Origin: Leptodactylus fallax
Taxonomy: Eukaryota; Chordata; Amphibia; Anura; Leptodactylidae
NCBI GenBank assembly: GCA_947044405.1
Contig: CAMRHE010000067.1
Span: forward strand, 5,647,501-5,711,500
Length of the DNA: 64,000 nt
Direction of reading: 5' to 3'
Positions 43,439 to 55,434 of the stretch are shown here, one piece after another. Below the pieces are notes generated by a model that was given only the letters and a program-made list of their open reading frames with translations, searched no databases and was not told the DNA's origin. Position numbers and translations under genes: made by a program. The number at the start of each line of letters is the position of its first letter. Positions within the stretch are counted from its first letter, which is position 1.

Positions 43439-43692
43439 AATGCTAGGTTCACACTATTTGAGTCTCAGTATGAGATTCCGTCCCCCATTCTGCTTAAAAT
43501 AGGCAGAGAAAAATCCTGCAATCAGGAGTTTTTGCCACAAACTGGCTGGAAACCGGCGGACCCCATTATAGTCTAGGGGGTCCACGGGGTTCCACGTGTA
43601 ACAGCTTTTTAAGTGGATAGGGTTTCATTTTTTCAGGTCCTCAAGCAGACCTGAAGGATGAAAACCTGAACACTAGTGTGAACCTAGCGTAA
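43439..43692. mobile_element. Harbinger-like MITE, GCTAGGTTCACAC ends
   Basis: TAATGCTAGGTTCACACTAT and AGTGTGAACCTAGCGTAA form terminal inverted repeats with TAA on both sides. The inside is GC-richer: AAACCGGCGGACCCCATTAT, TTCAGGTCCTCAAGCAGACC. Relatives at 47263-47473 and 49008-49272 share the GGACCCCATTATAGT and GATTGGGTTTCCG-type phrases. Non-coding. Confidence 0.8.
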
Positions 43693-44305
43693 TATATTTC
43701 TGTTCACTTTTTGTATTAGCAGTGATCTTTAGTTTTAAATCCAGTATACAATCCATAGGCACTAGCAGAAATACTGTAGTACAGAAAATATATTAAATTT
43801 AGTACTTGCTTGATGCTAGAAAACTGACATTAATAAGTTGTAAATTTTGAAGAAAGACTCATTTGCAATAAAATTTGCAACCTTTTGGCATTTTGTGCTT
43901 TTCTACCCACTTTTTGAAAGCTGCAGTAGGAAGGGTTAAGTGGGAGTGGGCAGGGTTTCTGCAGATGAACTGATTTACTATAATATACAAGAGAATCTGG
44001 CATAAATTATACCACACATGTACACTAACTCATTTTCTGCTTGGACTGCCAAAAGGTGCATCTCTTAATAAATATAGCACATCTTATTCTGGCTCACTTA
44101 AGATTACAACTGGTATATAAAAGGTCAGGCTTATTTAATTCCCCCTGCTGACAATATCTCTATAAACATAACAGGTGCATGACATGTTCAATAACAATGA
44201 AACAAATGACTTTATTAAAAAAAAAAAAAAAAGTAATTCCAAAACACTTAATGGGCTTCTCAAAGATAATAAAAATATATTACAAATACCCATATGTGGG
44301 ATTAA

Positions 44306-44708
44306 AGAGGACCTTTCGCCAACTCCACTCCACTGATTACAGCACAGTTGGAATTTTTTTCTCTAGCTCCCACCGTTCCCAAGCAATCAATGTGGTTAGT
44401 TTTGGTGTCCAACATACTACATAGCTTTGCACTATCAGGTGGGTGGTGTCAAGCAGGACAAGGCAAGGGGGCGTGATTCAGAGCTTCAATCAGAGGTGGA
44501 GAATGTCAGAGCTCAGCATTATACACCCTTTTCTGCTCCTGCCTGACACCACCTACCTGAGAGCAGAAAGCCTAAATAGCATGTAAGACACCAAAACTAA
44601 CAGTAATTATTGTTCAGGGGCTAGAGAAAAAAATTCCAACTGTGCTAGAGTCAGTGGAGCAACAAATGATCCAAAGAGCTGGGTTTGGCAGAGATGGGAA
44701 AGGTCCTC
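44306..44708. mobile_element. TTAA-flanked MITE, AGAGGACCTTTC ends
   Basis: Starts AGAGGACCTTTCGCC, ends GGGAAAGGTCCTCT, with TTAA at 44302-44305 and 44709-44712. Inner arms pair ACAGTTGGAATTTTTTTCTC with AAAAAAATTCCAACTGTGC, and GTTTTGGTGTCCAACATAC with GTAAGACACCAAAAC. The TTAA target fits Kolobok (or piggyBac-like) insertion. No transposase. Confidence 0.85.
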
Positions 44709-45699
44709 TTAAATGTTCAACAGGCTATGCCACTGTAACCCAGAAGTTGGTTCTTTTTGTTTGCTTTTTATTTAATTTTAGTAAATTTGTCCAACTATGT
44801 CCAGCACCTTTGTTTTGATGCTGCTAGGGTATGCAGCTGGCAGGAATACCATGTAAAGAACTACTACTGTTCTTATACTTTCATATCCCCTTTCATAAAC
44901 ATTGCCATATTTCAGTTGCCTGTGTGTCCCTCTATTAAAAGGCATAAACTGATGATGTAATTGATGACTTTCACACAGCACAGTACTGCTACCATGACCC
45001 AGATCTGCTGTTCTATTGCTTAATACACAATCTACTACCCAGCATGTGAAACATGATCCCTCAAGAGAAAGGTGAGGAGAACTAGGAAGCAGTGGAGATA
45101 ACAATTTTTTGATATGTGATCTCCCGTACTATCACTATATAGTGGAGGAAAGGGGAGATAACCATGTGTGCAGTCTAAGGGACATCACACAAGCATGAGC
45201 CAAACACACCAAGTGTGGTCATGTGACTGCATGTGAAACTTGGTTAAAGAGACATCTAAACAAAGTATATTAGTAAGTATAAACTAATCTTACTTAAGTT
45301 AAAATATTTTCACACATCAGAAAACCCATTCAAGAAAAAAAATTTAATTTGAAAAAGTACAATGACAAAATCATCACAAAATGTCACTAACCTCTAAAGA
45401 TCGCCATTAGGCCACTTCCAGCTTTTTCCTTATAGGCAAAATGTTGGAGTTACTATAGGGTCCAACGATCTTCTCAAAAGTACTAAATTGTAATGTAAAT
45501 TCTTATGTCCAAAATATCCAAAGGTCTTTCATATATTACATAGCAGCAGAACAGTAGCTTCATTCAAGCTCGGTTGATGTCCTATATTAGTGTATCCAAA
45601 AAACACTGATAAGTCAATTTTTCATGGATATGTACAAAGCTGCAGAATATGTTGGCACTATGTAAGCAACAGAAATAATGAAAGTTCTTGGTTAATTCC

Positions 45700-46330
45700 A
45701 ATTTATTTTGAATTATGTTTATATTTTGATATAGTATAGTTATGATATTTTCCTATAAAAATTGTGAAATTTTTTCCACTTTCCTTTGACAGCACATTTA
45801 GTTTTGAAGTTGATTTCTTTACTGAGCTGAGTAATTATAATCAAAGATTGGGAAACAATACAAAGTGAATACATTAATACCATTCATTATCTTTCCAGGC
45901 AAATTATAGCATGTAAAATCGGAAATTAGGCGTCTGGTAAAACAAAGAAAAAAATGTAGTCGGCATCTTATATCAGTATCATCATCTCGGCCCAAGACAG
46001 CGAATTATAATGTGATTAAATGAGAGAATAGACGACAGACTTAAATATGTGTATGCTTTTATATCTGTCTGTGTCATAATAATGATAAGACTTCCTTACT
46101 ACAGGCACAGCGCTGTTCTATCAGTTTGAGCATAACAGGATATGGTTAATTTGCACTTCAGTTCTTCAGTATGTTAACAGTAATTTTCAGAGACATAGTA
46201 ATTACCCTTCATTCAAAATATCCTATTGTTTTCCCAGACAGACATGGGAAGTAACATGTATTTTACTAGAGCTTGAGATTCATCATTCCTTAACACTGTT
46301 ATGTAACAAGATGTCTTTCAAAGACTAGTG
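45700..46330. other. Single-copy block, candidate conserved non-coding DNA
   Basis: Over 600 bp of complex repeat-free sequence with many TAAT motifs (GAGTAATTATAATCAAAG, AATTATAATGTGATTAAATG) and phrases such as AGGCGTCTGGTAAAACAAAG. No open frame above background. Looks like regulatory conserved DNA, but no alignment is available. Confidence 0.3.
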
Positions 46331-47262
46331 GAAGTAGTGATATAGTCTACTCTGCGGGAGTACTGGAATATTCTGGATCAACAAATATTATATTACTGGT
46401 ATTTTTGAATCTTTTAAGAGTAGACCTCTGTACCCAAGAAAGAAAAGTTGACCAAACCAGCCAATTTTGGCTAGGCTGGCTGGCTACCTGATGTGGGTGT
46501 TCTGAATATCCCCCAAGAGATATTCAACAAATATGTCACATAGAAATAAAAAAAAAAATAAAAGTTCAACTCCCCTAAATCAGTTCCCATGGAGCTGTCT
46601 GTGGGCTCCGACTGTAATGGTGTCTCTGGCTCAGCGCTCCTCACGCCTCTCAGCCACTGAAGCCTGAATGCTGGAGCACAGAAAAGATAGTTCTGAGCTC
46701 CACCATTGTATTCAACTTTATCAGTGCCCAGAGGAAGTGGATAGTTGAAATCACTACCTGCTGTCTGGAACAGCAGGACAGTACCTGAAATGTGGGACTG
46801 TCCCACTTGATCAGGATTGACCAAGGGGGCTCCCATTACTATAAGGCGCAGTGCAGATGCATCATTTGCTATCTGGTTAAAGTGGCCCAGTTGTGCATGT
46901 TGAGTTTCAACTTTTAAACCTCTTGTTCTCTGGAAAGCTAAGCTGATGCCAGAGGTGTCAAGTAGTGGTTTATTCCCCTCTCTCTATTGACATCACACTC
47001 AGTCAAACCAAGCATTCTAAAGGATTCTGCCACATATGAAGACAGCAATATTATAAATGGCACTTGGAAAGTGGGTGATCATGTTGCAAAATTTACATAG
47101 GGCCCAGGAGCTTTAAGTTACTCCTCCTCTATCGAATTTATCTCATGACCACGGTCACCTCATTGAGAGACAATCTTAGCTGTGTGCTAGTTTTTGCCCC
47201 TACTGCCAGAAAACCAACAGCCAACCAGCTTGGCCATTAGTATATACCGTCATATAAACTAG
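46331..47262. other. Unassigned spacer
   Basis: No element ends recognised. The 121-residue minus-strand frame (46471-46836) contains no familiar motif and crosses an A-rich tract, so it is not called. Confidence 0.35.
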
Positions 47263-47473
47263 TAAGTTCACACCTGCGTTAGGTTCACACCTAATCTGCT
47301 TAAAAAAGCGGTTACCCACGGAAACTTACGGACCCCATAGACTATAATGGGGTACTCCCCGGATTGGGGAGAGAAATGCGATGCTTGCAGCACTTTTCTC
47401 TCCGCATTTTTCAAGCGCAATGGGGAATGGAATCCCCCAACAGAGTTCAGGGACAGGTGTGAACCTAGCCTTA
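47263..47473. mobile_element. Harbinger-like MITE, TTCACAC ends, shortened
   Basis: TAAGTTCACACCTGCGTTAG with an immediate second AGGTTCACACC at the left, and GACAGGTGTGAACCTAGCC plus TTA at the right. Contains CGGACCCCATAGACTATAAT. Same family as 43439-43692, with a doubled left end. Confidence 0.65.
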
Positions 47474-47819
47474 TGCAGTAACAAGTTGACTGCTAAAATG
47501 TATAAAAAAGAAAATTTTTCAGCCTGCGGCCCCCTCTGCATTGGCATTTCTTCTCGGCTTTTTCAGCGTCTTGCTGCAATCTAGTTGGAATCTGCCGCTG
47601 ATTTGGGAAATTCCTACAAGAGAACATCCCCAAAGACATTCCTTTCTAAGGAAAACTAAGGCAACCAATGACTTCAATGCCTGTTATAGCCTCTATTGGT
47701 CTTTTTTTTTTAAATAAAATTATACTAGCTTTTGACATTGACTGGGAGAATATTTCTGTTTTTTGTTTTTTTTTAAGAAAATCTTAAAAAGTTTTTAACT
47801 TTTTCCTATTACAACCATC

Positions 47820-48475
47820 TACATCATTTGCATTTTCCTTTTTCATTCCCTGCCCTCCAAAAGCCAAAACTTTTTATTTTTCAGTTCACAGAGCTTTATG
47901 AGGGCTTGTTTTTTGTGAGGCAATTTGGATTTGGAAACACCATATGATGTACTGGGAAGCTGGAGAAAAAAAATTCAGAATACGGTAGAATAAAAAACAC
48001 AACAGCACTATTTTTTCATAGGTTTATTTTTGTTGCCTTCAATGAGTGGTTAAAATGGCGTTATCTTAATTTTGAGGATCAGTACGATTACAGCGATTCC
48101 AAATTTTTATGTTTTAATTCTTTTTAAAATTCTAAAGTTTTGAAAAACATTCATTGTATCGCTATATTCTGACAGCTGTCTTTTGTTTATATATTGCTGT
48201 CTTTTTTATCCAGTTTTTGTAGGAAACAGGAATTTGGGGCATTTAGATTTTTTTACCATTATGGCAATCACCATATAGGATAAATATTGCTATATTTTAA
48301 TAGTATATGCATTTATGGATGCAGAAATACCTCATATATATTTTGTTTTTATTTTTTTTTATCTGCAAAGTGGGGAAAAGGAGTTAATTTAAGTTTTTAT
48401 TTTTTTCATATTTTTAAAAACTTTTTCAAATTTGTATTAACCATTTTTCGCCCCCTCACCCACAGTCAGGGAATT
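47820..48475. repeat. Interspersed repeat, family unknown (copy of 3100-4095)
   Basis: Shares CCAAAACTTTTTATTTTTCA, AGAGCTTTATGAGGGCTTGT, ATGTACTGGGAAGCTGGAGA and the AAAAAATTCAGAAT phrase with 3100-3700 in the same order. Its ends are not defined. Confidence 0.55.
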
Positions 48476-48863
48476 TGAAATTCCTATTAAGTATTGCCAG
48501 AGAAATAGTTTCATGGAAACTTAGCATTACCAGGTCTTACAGCCTTCAGGAGGCTTCCAGTTGTCTTGTACATTCCATATGTGTCACAAAATTGTATAGG
48601 CATTAGAGATAATATTGTCTATTCTGAGTAAGGATCCTTATTCTCAGTCATAAATGTCTTAATATGTTGGTCAAGTTCCACTATCCATTGTAGATTTACA
48701 ATGTCTAGATATTACCATGATAAGGATTATAATACATTTTGCTGCTTGTTTGATTAAAAATTGGCATTGCTAAATGTCCATTGTAGTACAATACTTTACA
48801 TTCTATTGGTGTTATATATGTTCTGTATTAGCTATCTTGACATAGTAGAAGCAATATCATTAA

Positions 48864-49704
48864 AGGGAATGTTTCACAGAAAATTACCTGTTTTTTAATC
48901 AAGTTTTACTTCAAACATATTTGAAAGAATTTTTCGCTAGGTTTTTAAAAAATGTTCTATATTTTTAAAAGGTCCTGACCTGAAGGATCTGACCTAGGCT
49001 GCTAAAGGCTAGGTCCACATCTGCGTTCGATCACAGTTCAGGGATTCTGTCCTCAATTCTGCTTGAAAAATGCGGAGAGAAAAGTCAAGCAGGACTTTTC
49101 TCTCTGCATTTTTTGGGCGGAAAGCGGCAAACCCGGCGGACCCCATTATAGTTAATAGGGTCATCCGGTTTCCACGGGTATCTGCTTCTTAAACGGATTG
49201 GGTTTCCGCTTTTCAGGTTGCCAAGCAAACTCGAAGAACGGAAACCCCAAAACATGTGTGAACCTAGTGTAAGCCATATAATATGCTGACACTTCCTGTT
49301 TTCTGTAGGATAATTCTTTGCAGCAGCCACCAACCAACTCACTGATGATCACTGCGATCAAGAATATGTAGATACGACACAGAATCCAACAGGGACAATA
49401 GGTGATTTCAGAGCTTATCTACTCCTTCTGTGCATGACCTCTGCAGAGGTCATGCCTAGAAAACTCTCCCATAGAAGTCAAAAGGGTTTGATTAAGACCA
49501 TTGTGTCTATGTCCCATGGTCCATCTTTAGGAGGCAGGAAGTCAAAAACATTAGGCTTAGGGGCAATAGTTGGAATTGCAAGATTTTTAGGATTTTTTTA
49601 AATATATTAAAAATTAAAAACATCACCAAAATTAAAAAATATGTTTGATATAAAAATTTAAATTTTAAATTTAAACAGTAGGTCATTTTGACAATAGTTT
49701 CCCT
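48864..49704. mobile_element. TTAA-flanked MITE interrupted by a Harbinger-like MITE
   Basis: Starts AGGGAATGTTTCACAG and ends TGACAATAGTTTCCCT, with TTAA at 48860-48863 and 49705-49708. The subterminal AAAATTACCTG pairs with the right-hand AGGTCATTTTG. The second MITE at 49008-49272 is nested inside, accounting for about a third of the length. Confidence 0.75.
49008..49272. mobile_element. Harbinger-like MITE, GGCTAGGTCCACA ends (nested)
   Basis: TAAAGGCTAGGTCCACATCT and ACATGTGTGAACCTAGTGTAA form inverted ends flanked by TAA. It contains CGGCGGACCCCATTATAGTT and an inner hairpin GCGGAGAGAAAAGTC...GACTTTTCTCTCTGC. Inserted in the TTAA-type element 48864-49704, hence younger than it. Confidence 0.8.
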
Positions 49705-49709
49705 TTAAG

Positions 49710-50310
49710 TCATTTAAGGGGATAGAATAGTATAGAAGTTTCCTAGTATCGTCCAATACAATAACACATTAAAAGAAATTTAATATAATGCACTGCCATT
49801 GTAGATATCTTATTGAACACTGAGAGCTTTATCCTATCTCTCCTACTTGAGACACTATAGTGTTATAGCTAGTCCTGCTGCTTTAATACTAGTAGCCATA
49901 GCTATTTGATTAGTGTCATGCATCTGTTGGCTTAATCCACGAATACGTCAGCCTTTGGAACAGAATATACTTATTCAGGTTGGAGAGACTGCCAAAAGGT
50001 AAGTGTTTTAAAAGTAAAATCATAAACTATTATGGCAGTTAAGACGGTGACAGTAAAGGTGACTTTAATAAATTTGAAGTCCTCAGTGTTAGATCATTAA
50101 GAGTCCTTACAAGTTAGAAAACTAACAATTTGCATGATAGTAAATGTGCAGAGGATTTTATACTTCCATGTGCTCCTTTTTCAATCCACAGCCTAACGAA
50201 ATGATCCCTTCATAGAGAACTGAATGTATAGAATCATATATTGCCAATACAAAATTACATTTTTATCATCTGTGTTTTGATACAGATTTCAAAAACCCCT
50301 ACATAGACAG
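49710..50310. other. AT-rich single-copy-looking region
   Basis: No gene or element ends found. Ordinary AT-rich sequence between two TTAA-type elements. Confidence 0.4.
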
Positions 50311-50317
50311 AGAATTA

Positions 50318-50577
50318 AAGGGAATTTGTCACATTAAACATGGGGTCAGTTCTGCAGGTAGTATGCTATAGAACAGGAAGAGCTGAACAGCTGTCAATCA
50401 CTGATAAGGTCCACCCACTGGACTCCTAAGCCCAAAATGAACAGTGTTTTCGATCAATAGATTAAACAATATACTGAATCTTTTCCCACAAAACTATATA
50501 TCAATCTGCTCAGCTCTTCCTGCTCTATAACATGCTATGTGCAGACTAGACTACATTTTCAATATGACAGGTTCTCT
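50318..50577. mobile_element. TTAA-flanked MITE, AGGGAATTTGTCA ends
   Basis: AGGGAATTTGTCACATT at the left and ATGACAGGTTCTCT at the right, with TTAA at 50314-50317 and 50578-50581. Inner arms pair AACAGGAAGAGCTGA with CAGCTCTTCCTGCTCTATAA. 260 bp, non-coding. Confidence 0.85.
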
Positions 50578-50581
50578 TTAA

Positions 50582-51443
50582 CAACTTCCCTACATACCCC
50601 ATACTATTATCGTGGATGTTGGGTATTTAAATATGGCGGCCGCACAGGAGCTAAGAGGCCGCCATAGCCGCTGTATTATACAACAAAGACCCGGTGCTAC
50701 TGCATGTGATCAGTGCCTGCACTGATCACGGGTCCTAAGGCCCTCACTGCCTTGCACAAAGCTGTAAAGTAAAAAAAAAATACCTTGAAACATATACACA
50801 TTAGGTATCCCTGTTTCTCAAAAGGCCCAGTCTACAAACTTGTAAAAATATTTTTCCCATACAGTGAATGCCGAGGCGGGAAAAAAAAAAATCAAAAGTG
50901 TGCACAGTTCAAACAATTTGCTGTTTCAGCTCTGATAAAAATTTTAATTAAAAGTGACAAAATGGTATAACTAAAAAGTACATATGGCCCGGCAAAAAAA
51001 AATTCCCCTTTTGATAAATATACCCCTTTATATTTCCATTTTACACATTATATGAAATAGAATACAATGTAACTAAACCTACTCACAATTTGACTCAAAT
51101 TCCACCTAGTTTCTTAGTAAAGTCATTGCCTAGATAGATGGTGCATGTAGAACGGTTGCCCAGACTAAATTAACTGACTGGGGACCAATGTTAATATCAG
51201 AAGAGTCACCCTAGTGTTTATGCATCTGTTACGGTGCTCTCACCCTCTGGAGCCAGTAATAGACGCTATGGCTGAGATAGCTGTGGTTATATGTTATACC
51301 AGATTTTATAGGAAAATTAAAGCCATAATGTAATTTGCATTCTAGCTGGCCTCCTAACAGCTTTTTCACCATTTGGTGGGCAAGCTATACACCCATGCCC
51401 TTTCTTCCTTTGTTAGGTGCGCAGTGCAGCAAAAAAAAAAAAC
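50582..51443. repeat. Decayed interspersed repeat plus spacer
   Basis: 50630-50760 has a palindromic core, AATATGGCGGCCGCAC...GAGGCCGCCATAG and GTGATCAGTGCCTGCACTGATCAC, and resembles the TTAA-rich repeat ending near 4095. The rest to 51443 is AT-rich and unassigned. Confidence 0.4.
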
Positions 51444-51940
51444 TTAAAGGGTTTGTCCAGGAATTTCACAAGTCATGGAGGAGGCTGGGGGAAGGTGAAA
51501 CATAAAAAAAAAAATCATACTCACCTGTCCTTGGTGTTCCAGTGTCCGCCACCACTGTCCAGGCCGGCATACACTGTGAAGTCGCCTGCACCATATGACT
51601 GCTGAGGTCAATCACCACAGCCACAGAAAAGGCACCAGTGACATATGCAAGTGACATCAGCGGTTCCTCCCCAGTGGTCATGTACAGCACAGGACTTCTG
51701 CCAGCAAAAACAGGAAGGAAACTGACGTCACCGATGCCACTTTTGTGGCCGCTGAGGGCACTGACTGACTTCAGTGGTCACGTGTGGAGAGGCAACTTCA
51801 TGGTGCACCCCAGGACGGATGTTTATAGTGGACCCTGGAACAGTGGACACCCCTCAAAGCTGAGTATGATTTTTTATATATGTTTCACCTTCCCCGGTCT
51901 CCTCCATGAGTTGTGAAATTCCTGGAGACCCCTTTGTTAA
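51444..51940. mobile_element. Palindromic TTAA-type MITE
   Basis: TTAAAGGGTTTGTCCAGGAA at the left; AATTCCTGGAGACCCCTTTG then TTAA at the right. Subterminal TTTCACAAGTCATGGAGGAG pairs with CTCCTCCATGAGTTGTGAAA, and GGGGGAAGGTGAAACATA with TATGTTTCACCTTCCCC. The middle contains CCGCCACCACTGTCCAGGCC and TTTTGTGGCCGCTGAGGGC. The two open frames (74 and 92 residues) that cross it are mirror products of the palindrome. Confidence 0.8.
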
Positions 51941-52089
51941 TATTTGTAGACATTACAGCACAAAGCTCTCACATTATCACCATCATCCTCCAGTTAATAA
52001 ATTAGTTGAATCTACAGTATTAAAAAGAGGAAAAACTTTTTTTTCTATAAGAAATTAAAAAATAAAAAAATCATGCAATATAATCTCCA

Positions 52090-52440
52090 TGAAAACGTAC
52101 AGGTCCATTATTGCACATTATTTGCTAAATTCAGGTTAGTACATTACAAGTTGAATTATTTTTACCAGTGGAGTATTCCTTGACTCACTGCCAGCTTGTC
52201 CAATAGTGTAAAATATATCACACCCCGAGCTATTTATCAAGTACAAATTTCCGTAAGCTGCAAATTATACACAAGTCTTGCAAGAAACGCTCAAGAAATT
52301 TGTTAAACAGCTAAAGCCTGAAATAACTGATGTATGTTATGGTTGTATTTGCCAGAACTCTGGAATTTTCAAAACTCCATTAGTTTTTCCTACTATTATT
52401 TTAGTTATCTGAGTTTTCATATATTGAATGTCCAAATCAT
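52090..52440. other. Single-copy block, candidate conserved non-coding DNA
   Basis: Repeat-free complex sequence with CTCCATGAAAACGTACAGG, TCAAGTACAAATTTCCG and GCAAATTATACACAAGTC. The appearance suggests constraint; no test possible here. Confidence 0.25.
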
Positions 52441-52589
52441 ACAATGTAATGGATTTTGTCAGATTTCACTTTCTTCCTCAAATTGAATTTTTGGGAACAG
52501 TGTCTATAGTACTCCATGTAGCAGCATTTATACATAGAGTTGTATGTGGTATTTCCAAGGAGGCTGCACTATGGTCATGTGTGTTTATT

Positions 52590-52865
52590 AACAGGGCTTT
52601 CCAGGACTTTTTAATTTCGGATCTGCCACCTCCTCTTCACAGCCCATGTGACGTCATATTCATTGGTCACATGGTCTGATTGCAGCTCAGTCCTATTCAA
52701 GTGAGGTGCAATTCCAAGCATAGTCGCTAAACAAATGTCCTACACTGTGCTTGGTAAGTACTGAAGAGGCGGTATCACTCCAATCCAAATGCTACAGCCT
52801 CTTCAAACAGCTGATCGGTCAAGGGGCCTGGGCCAAGATCTTTAATTGATGACCTATCCTATTGA
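52590..52865. mobile_element. MITE of the TGATGACCTATC group, worn
   Basis: GGGCTTTCCAGGACTTTTTA at the left; AGCTGATCGGTCAAGG, then TTTAATTGATGACCTATCCT at the right. The middle, with CATGTGACGTCATATTCATT and GGTCACATGGTCTG, resembles 55290-55330. Ends too worn to set a target duplication. Confidence 0.5.
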
Positions 52866-53616
52866 TGGATGTTAAACATAAGGCTTGTCTTCAAGTATTG
52901 GACCCATCAAACAACACAGGACTGGGGTCCCTTGGAACAAAAAGAGGAAAATTTTGTAAGAGCTCACCCCTCCATCTATACAGAACATATACACATTCAC
53001 TTTTTTATTTCATTATAATGTTTACGGTTAGCATTGGACACACAGGACAACATGCATGTCGGACCTTTATTGTATGATCGACCCTTGACCCATAGTGTCA
53101 TTGACAGGATGCACCAAAGGGTCATCTTGTACTTAGTCTGACCTTAGTCCAGCTGCTTCTTGCTTAGCATCTCTAGAGGGTCACTGCTTAGCAGTTTGTC
53201 CAGTTTCTTAGACTCAGTATTTAGCATGTGTCCAGTGTATTGTCTGCTTAGCTTTTCACCAGAGTCCTGGCTGTACTCCACTTCTACTGGACTCCTTATT
53301 GCTTAGCATTTTACAGCTGTTTAGTTTTTTGGCCTGGGTAAGATGCAAATGTAGAACATCATGAATAAAGTCTAGGTCATTTGTGAAACAACTTCAGTTG
53401 ACTGTCTTCAAAATAGCTCCAAAAGGGATTGCCGCTTCCTGGACCTCTAGTGATCTATTGCATTGGAAGACCAATATTGTGCTACTGCCTGAACTTTCAA
53501 AGGAACCTTTGGTACTCCAATGGGCTAGTCTACCGAAGTTAGGATTTCCATCACCATGAATTGAAAATTGGTCATAACTACTTGGGATGTTTGATTTGAC
53601 TTCCTGTGTACAAAAT

Positions 53617-54240
53617 ACTTAAACTTTAAAGAGGACCATTCATGTCCTCTAAGATGTGCCATGTTACATACCGCCGAGTCAGTTTTGCAGGTATGTGCCT
53701 CAGTGCCAGAGTTAATGGTGCCATTATTTTTGGTACTAATACCATTCACTGTCAGAGGGGCTGGCCTCATAACTCGGTGTCACCACTGGGCGGTGAGGAA
53801 CACCCCCTTCACAGTACAAGTCTACTGTATAGAAAAGTATCGTCAGGGGGGCATTCCTTACTGCCCAGTGATGACGGTGAGGCCGGCTCCTCTGCCAGTG
53901 CAGTGATATTGATAACGAAACTTACAGCACCAATATCTCTGGCACCAGAGCACCTACTTAAAAAACTGACAGGTCCACCTCCAGTCGCTCCACCTCCTCC
54001 CTCCTCCCCTGTGTTATGGGGGCTGGATGACTATAGTAAAGAAAGCCCCCATAGCACAGGTAACTACATGTAAAAACAAGGAGGGAGTAAGTGGAGCAAC
54101 TAGGGGTACGGGTGCTGGTTCTGATCCCATGTCCCAAGGTCAGGACCAGCCCGGAACCCCCAGGTCCAGCTTTAAAAAGTCACCAGAATAAGTAAATTAA
54201 CTTACATTCCCTGGACAACACCTTTAAAAAAATGTACAGA
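53617..54240. mobile_element. TTAA-type MITE cluster (AGAGGACC family), worn
   Basis: CTTTAAAGAGGACCATTCAT near 53622. An internal inverted pair is GCGGTGAGGAACACCCCC...GGGGGGCATTCCTTACTGCC. The right side is TCCCTGGACAACACCTTTAA. The inner block resembles 2500-2630. The 143-residue frame (53642-54073) runs through the palindrome and has no domain. Confidence 0.55.
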
Positions 54241-55115
54241 TATCCCAGGTCCTCGAGATTTTGTAGGTGCTTTTTGTCTCTAGATTTGCTAATAAGTTAT
54301 TTTAATATGGGTTTACTAACCCAGACAACCTCTTTAACAAACTAGTGCCTGATATATAGCTGGCCATAGGTCAACTAATGCAAGAAGAGACAGCGTAATT
54401 CCCACATGTGGCTAGTCTTCTTAGGTTTATAGTAATATGTAATGTGTCTCTCACACAGGAGATGCCATCACATGGGAGACCATAAGGTAGGTTCACACTG
54501 CCGCGTCCTCGGTCACTGCAGTAACTTAGTAACTGAGATTGGATGGGGTAACAGTTGTTAGTAAATCAGTACATTTTGCATGTAGGTACTTGCTAAAATA
54601 CTTATTACAATGTCATCTCATAAAGTCACAATAATAAACTTGTCTCCGCATTCCATTGTTTAAAACCTGAAGGAAGTGACTAATAAAAAAAAAAAAGCAG
54701 CCTCCCGATTTTTCATTGCAGAGCTCTTTGTCCCTACTATGACTACTATAGGTCTTGCACAATCTGCTGGCAATGGTTTCTGGGGGAAAATCCTTTAGTA
54801 CAAACACTGCACCTGAGTTATTTCCTTATATATTTCCATATAAATGTCACCAACCTTTATCAACACTTGTCAGGCTATCCAAAGGTTGAAAATCAGGAAT
54901 CCCTTATCGGTTTGTAACATCAGATATTCTTCTATTTATGAGGGAAAAATCTTACTGAGAAAAAGAAAACATCCCAAACTGGCAGTCAAAACACATCTCT
55001 GACCATATAATAAAGCTTACATGTGCTCACAAGGGCTCATTCACACCATCGTATCATGGATAGAGGATGGTGCATGAGCCATCCAAAGTGGTTTACAATA
55101 AATCGATTAGGGGTA
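54241..55115. other. Unassigned spacer
   Basis: No complete element. A lone AGGTAGGTTCACACTGCCG near 54487 is one end of the TTCACAC MITE family. Otherwise AT-rich, no gene. Confidence 0.35.
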
Positions 55116-55119
55116 TTAA

Positions 55120-55430
55120 AGGGGTTTTGCAGGCTATAGAATTGATGACCTGCCCTTAGAATAGGTCATCAATTAAAGAGCGCCAGGGGTCTGACACCCA
55201 GGACCAGGGGGCACTACAGCCTCTTTTGTACTTAGTAAGTGCAGTACATTTGTACATTTCTGGCCATTCACTTATATGGGACTGAGCTGTGACTAGACCA
55301 TGTGACTGATGAATGTGACGTCACATGGCCTAAAAAACGGAAGTGGAGCTCAGTAGCGAGTGTCAGACCCCCACAGATGTTCAATTGATAACCAATCCTA
55401 CTAGGATTTTAAAAGTCCTAGTAAACCCCT
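55120..55430. mobile_element. TTAA-flanked MITE, AGGGGTTTTGC ends
   Basis: Starts AGGGGTTTTGCAGGC, ends CTAGTAAACCCCT, with TTAA at 55116-55119 and 55431-55434. It contains an inner hairpin, ATTGATGACCTGCCC...GAATAGGTCATCAAT, and GTGACGTCACATGGCC. 311 bp; non-coding. Confidence 0.8.
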
Positions 55431-55434
55431 TTAA

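Noticed and set aside
53642..54073. 143-residue open frame ending in a proline-rich stretch
   Set aside because: It crosses a palindromic MITE and a CCTCC-rich tract; no domain and no splice or start support.
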